Shown piece by piece: positions 7,716-10,631 of a DNA stretch of 10,631 nt. The translations under genes and the position numbers were made by a program. The DNA lies in contig SLNK01000021.1 of NCBI GenBank assembly GCA_007133095.1, positions 1-10,631 of the forward strand, given 5' to 3'. Source of the DNA: Candidatus Peregrinibacteria bacterium. GTDB lineage: Bacteria; Patescibacteriota; Gracilibacteria; UBA1369; LOWO2-01-FULL-3. The notes below the pieces were generated by a model. It made no database searches. It had not been told where the DNA came from and was given only the letters and a program-made list of their open reading frames with translations. Position 1 is the first letter of the stretch. Each line of letters opens with the position of its first letter.

Positions 7716-8150
7716 ATGCAATACAAGGTACCACAAGACGTACAAAGAGAAGATACAATCATAGGCCCGCTAACTTTGAGACAGATGATAATAATAGCGA
7801 TTGGCGGAGGGATTGCCTATGCTCTTTATATTCAGCTTTCATCTATATATTTTATCCAAATTTGGCTTCCCCCGGTAATAATCGTTTCAGCGATAACACT
7901 GGCTTTCGCATTCCTAAAAATACACGATCTCCCTTTTTATGAATATATAATGCACTTCACAGAATACAACCTGCTGGGGAAAAAAAGAGCTTGGATACAA
8001 GGAAGCGGAACACCTTTCGTCCCGCCATATCAAAAAGACAAAAAGGACGAAAAAGAGAAAAAAGTATTGAAAAAGAAGGAAACAAAAAGCCTTGCGGAAC
8101 TAAGCGCGGTACTCGATACCCGTGGAGAAACCAAAATTAACCAAAAATAA
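7716..8150 (+). CDS. PrgI-family inner-membrane protein (T4SS-associated)
   Basis: 144 residues from ATG 7716. It begins MQYKVPQDV, then has the family's GPLTLRQ motif (17-23), two adjacent membrane helices (about 24-41 and 47-67) and a cytoplasmic tail that becomes strongly Lys/Glu-rich after residue 100. PrgI proteins of Gram-positive conjugation systems (pCF10 type) are small membrane components encoded beside VirB4-type ATPases, comparable to VirB3. The start at 7716 is chosen because family members begin right before the YKVPQ segment and because the predicted transcription start (about 7702) lies after the other in-frame ATG at 7686. No Shine-Dalgarno site precedes either start; the leader is A-rich. 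The next gene begins 2 nt after the TAA stop, so the two are surely co-transcribed. Family assignment is fairly confident; its role in this organism is inference. Confidence 0.85.
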   Translation: MQYKVPQDVQREDTIIGPLTLRQMIIIAIGGGIAYALYIQLSSIYFIQIWLPPVIIVSAITLAFAFLKIHDLPFYEYIMHFTEYNLLGKKRAWIQGSGTPFVPPYQKDKKDEKEKKVLKKKETKSLAELSAVLDTRGETKINQK

Positions 8151-8152
8151 AC

Positions 8153-8962
8153 ATGGGACTATTTGACTTTATAGCTCCGGGCAAAAAAAACAAAGAAGCG
8201 CAAGCTGCAAACAGCACCCAAACACATCTTCGCATAGGAGAGATAAGGGACGGCGTAGTTGTGCTAAAAAACGGAGGGATGAGGGCTGTCCTTAAAACTT
8301 CAAGCATAAATTTTAACCTCAAATCCGAACAGGAGCAAAACGCAATAATTTACTCATATCAGGGGTTTTTAAATTCCCTCGAATTCCCTATCCAGATATT
8401 GGTCAGATCAAAAAAATTGGACATAGACAATTACATAGACCAGGTTAACGCTCTCGGGGAGAAACAGGAAAACAGACTTTTGCAAGAACAAACGCTGGAA
8501 TATGCGCAATACATAAAGAGGCTGGTGGAATATGCGGACATAATGGAAAAAGAATTTTACGTCGTTGTACCCTATGATCCGGGGAGAACACAAGGCTCCG
8601 GCAAATTCCAATCATTTTTTCAAAGATTGTCCCCAAAAGACAGTTACAGCGATATAAAAAGAAGAAGAAGCGAATTCAACAATCTAAAAAAATCCCTGCT
8701 GCAAAGAGTGAACGTCATTCAAGCCGGCTTGGAGAATTGCGGACTATCTGTTGATATGTTGGATACAATCGGTCTTATAAATTTATTTTACGAAAGTTAC
8801 AATCCAAAAACTTCTCGTGAACAAAAACTAAAAGACCTGGAAAAAACAAGTATTGAAACCGATGAAGAAAAAATACAAAACGAAGAAGTACAGCGTGAAA
8901 TAGAAGAAAAGGAAATGAAAAAGCCAAAAACTACTCCGACCGCAAAGAGTCCACAGGGTTAA
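8153..8962 (+). CDS. TraC/VirB4 N-terminal-like protein without ATPase domain
   Basis: 269 residues. After a short polar N terminus, residues about 25-225 resemble the N-terminal domain of TraC/VirB4-type conjugation ATPases: LRIGEIRDGVVVLKNGG, then SSINFNLKSEQEQNAIIYSYQ, a hydrophobic strand around FPIQILVRSKKL, and a FYVVVPYDP strand. No Walker A or B motif exists, so it cannot hydrolyse ATP in the VirB4 way. The last 45 residues are a highly charged, Glu/Lys-rich, probably disordered or coiled tail. In genomes with this layout, such a gene usually sits between the PrgI gene and a VirB4 ATPase gene, so it may be a split-off VirB4 N-terminal domain. Here no ATPase gene follows: the TAA stop lies 32 bp inside the oppositely oriented ABC permease gene. 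Its start is 2 nt after the PrgI stop, without a Shine-Dalgarno site, suggesting coupled translation. Confidence 0.72.
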   Translation: MGLFDFIAPGKKNKEAQAANSTQTHLRIGEIRDGVVVLKNGGMRAVLKTSSINFNLKSEQEQNAIIYSYQGFLNSLEFPIQILVRSKKLDIDNYIDQVNALGEKQENRLLQEQTLEYAQYIKRLVEYADIMEKEFYVVVPYDPGRTQGSGKFQSFFQRLSPKDSYSDIKRRRSEFNNLKKSLLQRVNVIQAGLENCGLSVDMLDTIGLINLFYESYNPKTSREQKLKDLEKTSIETDEEKIQNEEVQREIEEKEMKKPKTTPTAKSPQG

Positions 8963-10145
8963 GGTTCGCAGCTCTTAAAGCGGGTAAAAATCCGGAAAGA
9001 CATCCCACCAGAATAGCAAAGACCAAAGAAAAGAAAATCAAAGAAATGGAAATATACGCCTCAAAATAAAACATTGGGTGAAATTGGGCGTAAAGTTCAA
9101 CAAGCTGGACAGATCCCAGTCCCAAAACAAGACCACCCATTCCTCCCGCCAAGCCTATCATCCCGGCCTCCAACAAAAACACCGAAACAATATCACGGCG
9201 CTTTGCACCTACGGCCTTCAAAATACCTATTTCTTTAGTCCTTTCATAAACGGAAGTGTACATAGTGTTCATTATTCCAATCGCGCCTACAATGATAGCA
9301 ATACTGGCAAGCCCCACGACCACAATTTGTATTATTCCCACAACATTACTGACCATATCATAAGCAGCATCGGATGTTATTACTGAAAATCCGGGGCTAT
9401 CCTCATCTCCGCGCCTCTTACGGGTGTCCTCAAGATTATCTCTTAATGCCTGAGAAACGTCATGAGGGTCTTCCCCCGGCCCAATTTTTACCATAGCGGC
9501 CTGGGCCCCATCCCTAACGCCTGTCACAGAATAAAATTCATCCAAATCCATAATAATCATGGAATCATCCTGCTGATTTCCAACAGATCTTAAAACGCCG
9601 GAAACATCATACGGCCGCCCTTTTATAAAAACCCTGTCTCCCGTGCGCAAACCGGGCAATATCTCAATCGGGACCAAATTTCCAACCAAAATTTCTCTTC
9701 TCCCGGTAGAAATCCACTCCCCCTCAACAGTTGTCCACCCCATATCGTCTCGCAAAATAGACCCCCCTTCCTGTACCGGTAATCCTGAAATCAAAATATT
9801 TTTACTTTCATCTTCGTATCGAACCATTTCCGCCTTCCACGTAAAAGGCAAAGTGACGTCCACACCTCTTGTCCTTTCTATTGCCCTGAGATCGGAATCC
9901 GAAAGTTCCATTCCCCCGATAAGCATCGTAATCATATCTCCCATATCTCCGGGCATAACCATGATAATGTCGCCGCCCATCATCCGCAACTCCCTCATCA
10001 CGGCCTCCTTCATTCCTTCGCTCAAAGAAAACAAACCCGAAACCAGAAAAACTCCAACAATTATTCCCAAGACCGTAAGCCAACTTCTTAAAGTTCTCGC
10101 TCTTATATTTCTTATTGCCAATCTAAAATATTCTCTGAATATCAT
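8931..10145 (-). CDS. MacB/FtsX-type ABC transporter permease
   Basis: 404 residues, the usual length for stand-alone MacB-like permeases. An amphipathic start (REYFRLAIRNIRARTLRSWL) precedes TM1 at about 22-42. A large extracytoplasmic MacB_PCD-type domain spans about 43-265, and three helices at about 268-294, 324-348 and 366-388 carry the FtsX-like domain. The cytoplasmic coupling segment YERTKEIGILKAVGAKRRDI (300-319) and the ending PALRAANLNPVDSLR are hallmarks of the family. Such permeases form mechanotransmission complexes with LolD-type ATPases, exporting lipoproteins, peptides or drugs, or signalling across the membrane; the substrate here is unknown. Eight methionines fall within residues 55-79, just outside TM1. 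The ATPase gene ends 5 bp upstream, so the two form one operon. No Shine-Dalgarno site is seen. The stop TAG lies inside the convergent TraC-like gene. Confidence 0.94.
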   Translation of the reverse strand: MIFREYFRLAIRNIRARTLRSWLTVLGIIVGVFLVSGLFSLSEGMKEAVMRELRMMGGDIIMVMPGDMGDMITMLIGGMELSDSDLRAIERTRGVDVTLPFTWKAEMVRYEDESKNILISGLPVQEGGSILRDDMGWTTVEGEWISTGRREILVGNLVPIEILPGLRTGDRVFIKGRPYDVSGVLRSVGNQQDDSMIIMDLDEFYSVTGVRDGAQAAMVKIGPGEDPHDVSQALRDNLEDTRKRRGDEDSPGFSVITSDAAYDMVSNVVGIIQIVVVGLASIAIIVGAIGIMNTMYTSVYERTKEIGILKAVGAKRRDIVSVFLLEAGMIGLAGGMGGLVLGLGSVQLVELYAQFHPMFYFEAYISISLIFFSLVFAILVGCLSGFLPALRAANLNPVDSLRSE

Positions 10146-10150
10146 AAATA

Positions 10151-10631
10151 TTATTTTTTTGAACGTAAATTATTTTCCAATATCTCCCCGTCTTTTAAAT
10201 GAATAATTCTCTCCGCCAAATCCGCTATATTAGTATCATGAGTAACTACTATAACGGTCCTTCCCTGTTCCTTATGCAACTTCTTTATTATATCCAAAAT
10301 TTTCTCTCCCGTTTTTGAATCGACATTACCCGTAGGCTCATCCGCAACAACAACCTCGGGGTCGTTTATCAATGACCGCGCAACCGCAACTCTTTGTTGC
10401 TCTCCTCCGGACAACTCCATCGGCCTATGATTAACACGATCACCCAGTCCGACCATCTTTAAAATTTTTTCCGCTTCTTTCATTCTCTCCTCATAAGGGA
10501 CACCCTGAAAACTTGCGGGCGTTGCAACATTTTCTATCGCCGTAAGTTGTTGTAACAAATTAAATTGCTGAAAAACAAAACCAACCTCTTTCCCTCGTAT
10601 ATCCGCAAGCTGGTCAGGTGAAAGGGAAGAA
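10151..10631 (-). CDS. LolD/MacB-type ABC transporter ATPase, 5' end off the window
   Basis: The frame runs open to base 10630, giving 159 visible residues, so the TTG at 10558 is an internal leucine codon and not a start. Visible in order are the end of the strand before the Q-loop (LADIRGKEVGFVFQQFNLL), the family's LTAIENV segment, the ABC signature LSGGEQQRVAVARS, Walker B VVVADEPTGNVD with the TGN(V/L)D form typical of the MacB/LolD subfamily, and the H-loop VVVTHD. The Walker A motif would lie about 60 residues upstream and is outside the window. It powers the permease encoded 5 bp downstream. The gene ends in a Lys/Arg-rich tail and a TAA stop. A membrane-fusion (adaptor) protein gene often precedes such pairs, but that cannot be seen here. 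Confidence 0.96.
   Translation of the reverse strand, partial: SSLSPDQLADIRGKEVGFVFQQFNLLQQLTAIENVATPASFQGVPYEERMKEAEKILKMVGLGDRVNHRPMELSGGEQQRVAVARSLINDPEVVVADEPTGNVDSKTGEKILDIIKKLHKEQGRTVIVVTHDTNIADLAERIIHLKDGEILENNLRSKK

Noticed and set aside
7553..7762. 69-codon minus-strand open frame crossing the lepA promoter region
   Set aside because: It overlaps the start of lepA in another frame and spans the divergent promoters; its translation shows no domain.
9643..10206. 187-codon open frame on the plus strand
   Set aside because: It is antisense to the MacB-like permease, low in complexity (Ser/Ile/Pro-rich) and crosses the gene boundary; it is a shadow of the permease gene.
10286..10295. 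TATTATATCC, resembling the repeated -10 element on the minus strand
   Set aside because: It lies inside the ABC ATPase coding region (codons for Asp-Ile-Ile), lacks the extended TG, and no gene starts downstream at the right distance.
10556..10558. TTG 10558 as the start of the ABC ATPase gene
   Set aside because: The upstream frame encodes the conserved Q-loop region (GFVFQQFN); the TTG is an internal leucine codon.

Overview
The window most likely comes from a chromosome of the Candidate Phyla Radiation (Patescibacteria, Parcubacteria-like). This is inference. It rests on a PrgI-family gene followed by a stand-alone TraC/VirB4-N-like gene, a layout I associate with these genomes, on A-rich intergenic DNA with few Shine-Dalgarno sites, and on lone housekeeping genes among membrane and signalling genes. 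TGA is used as a stop by two genes (the transglutaminase-like gene and the solute-binding protein), so the UGA-recoded lineages (code 25) are unlikely.

Layout. 1-1212 (+): glyA, missing about the first dozen codons. 1243-4355 (-): a translationally coupled pair, a membrane-anchored family 5 (peptide-type) solute-binding protein followed by a HAMP-SpoIIE/PP2C phosphatase. 4423-4483: a long GC-rich hairpin at the stop of the next gene. 4475-5770 (-): a transglutaminase-like protein with three exact-length 33-residue helical repeats. 5818-7626 (-): lepA (EF4). 7627-7715: a divergent promoter region between lepA and the T4SS-type pair. 7716-8962 (+): PrgI-family membrane protein and TraC/VirB4-N-like protein. 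8931-10631 (-): MacB-like ABC permease and its ATPase (5' end off the window), converging on and overlapping the T4SS-type pair by 32 bp.

How the genes work together. glyA (one-carbon and glycine metabolism) and lepA (translation) are core genes. The solute-binding protein/PP2C pair has no ABC permease in the window, and the binding protein has no cysteine and so no lipobox. I suggest it is a ligand-sensing signalling pair rather than a transporter part. The PrgI/TraC-like pair looks like the start of a T4SS-type module whose VirB4 ATPase is not where expected. The ABC pair is a LolD/MacB-type export or extrusion complex.

Regulation. All four promoters I can propose use an extended -10 of the form TGRTAKAAT, and three of them imply 5' leaders of only about 14-15 nt. 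This decides two start sites: PrgI at 7716 rather than 7686, and the binding protein at ATG 4355 rather than TTG 4379. No tRNA, rRNA, CRISPR array, insertion sequence or riboswitch was seen, and no gene-free stretch exceeds about 120 bp.
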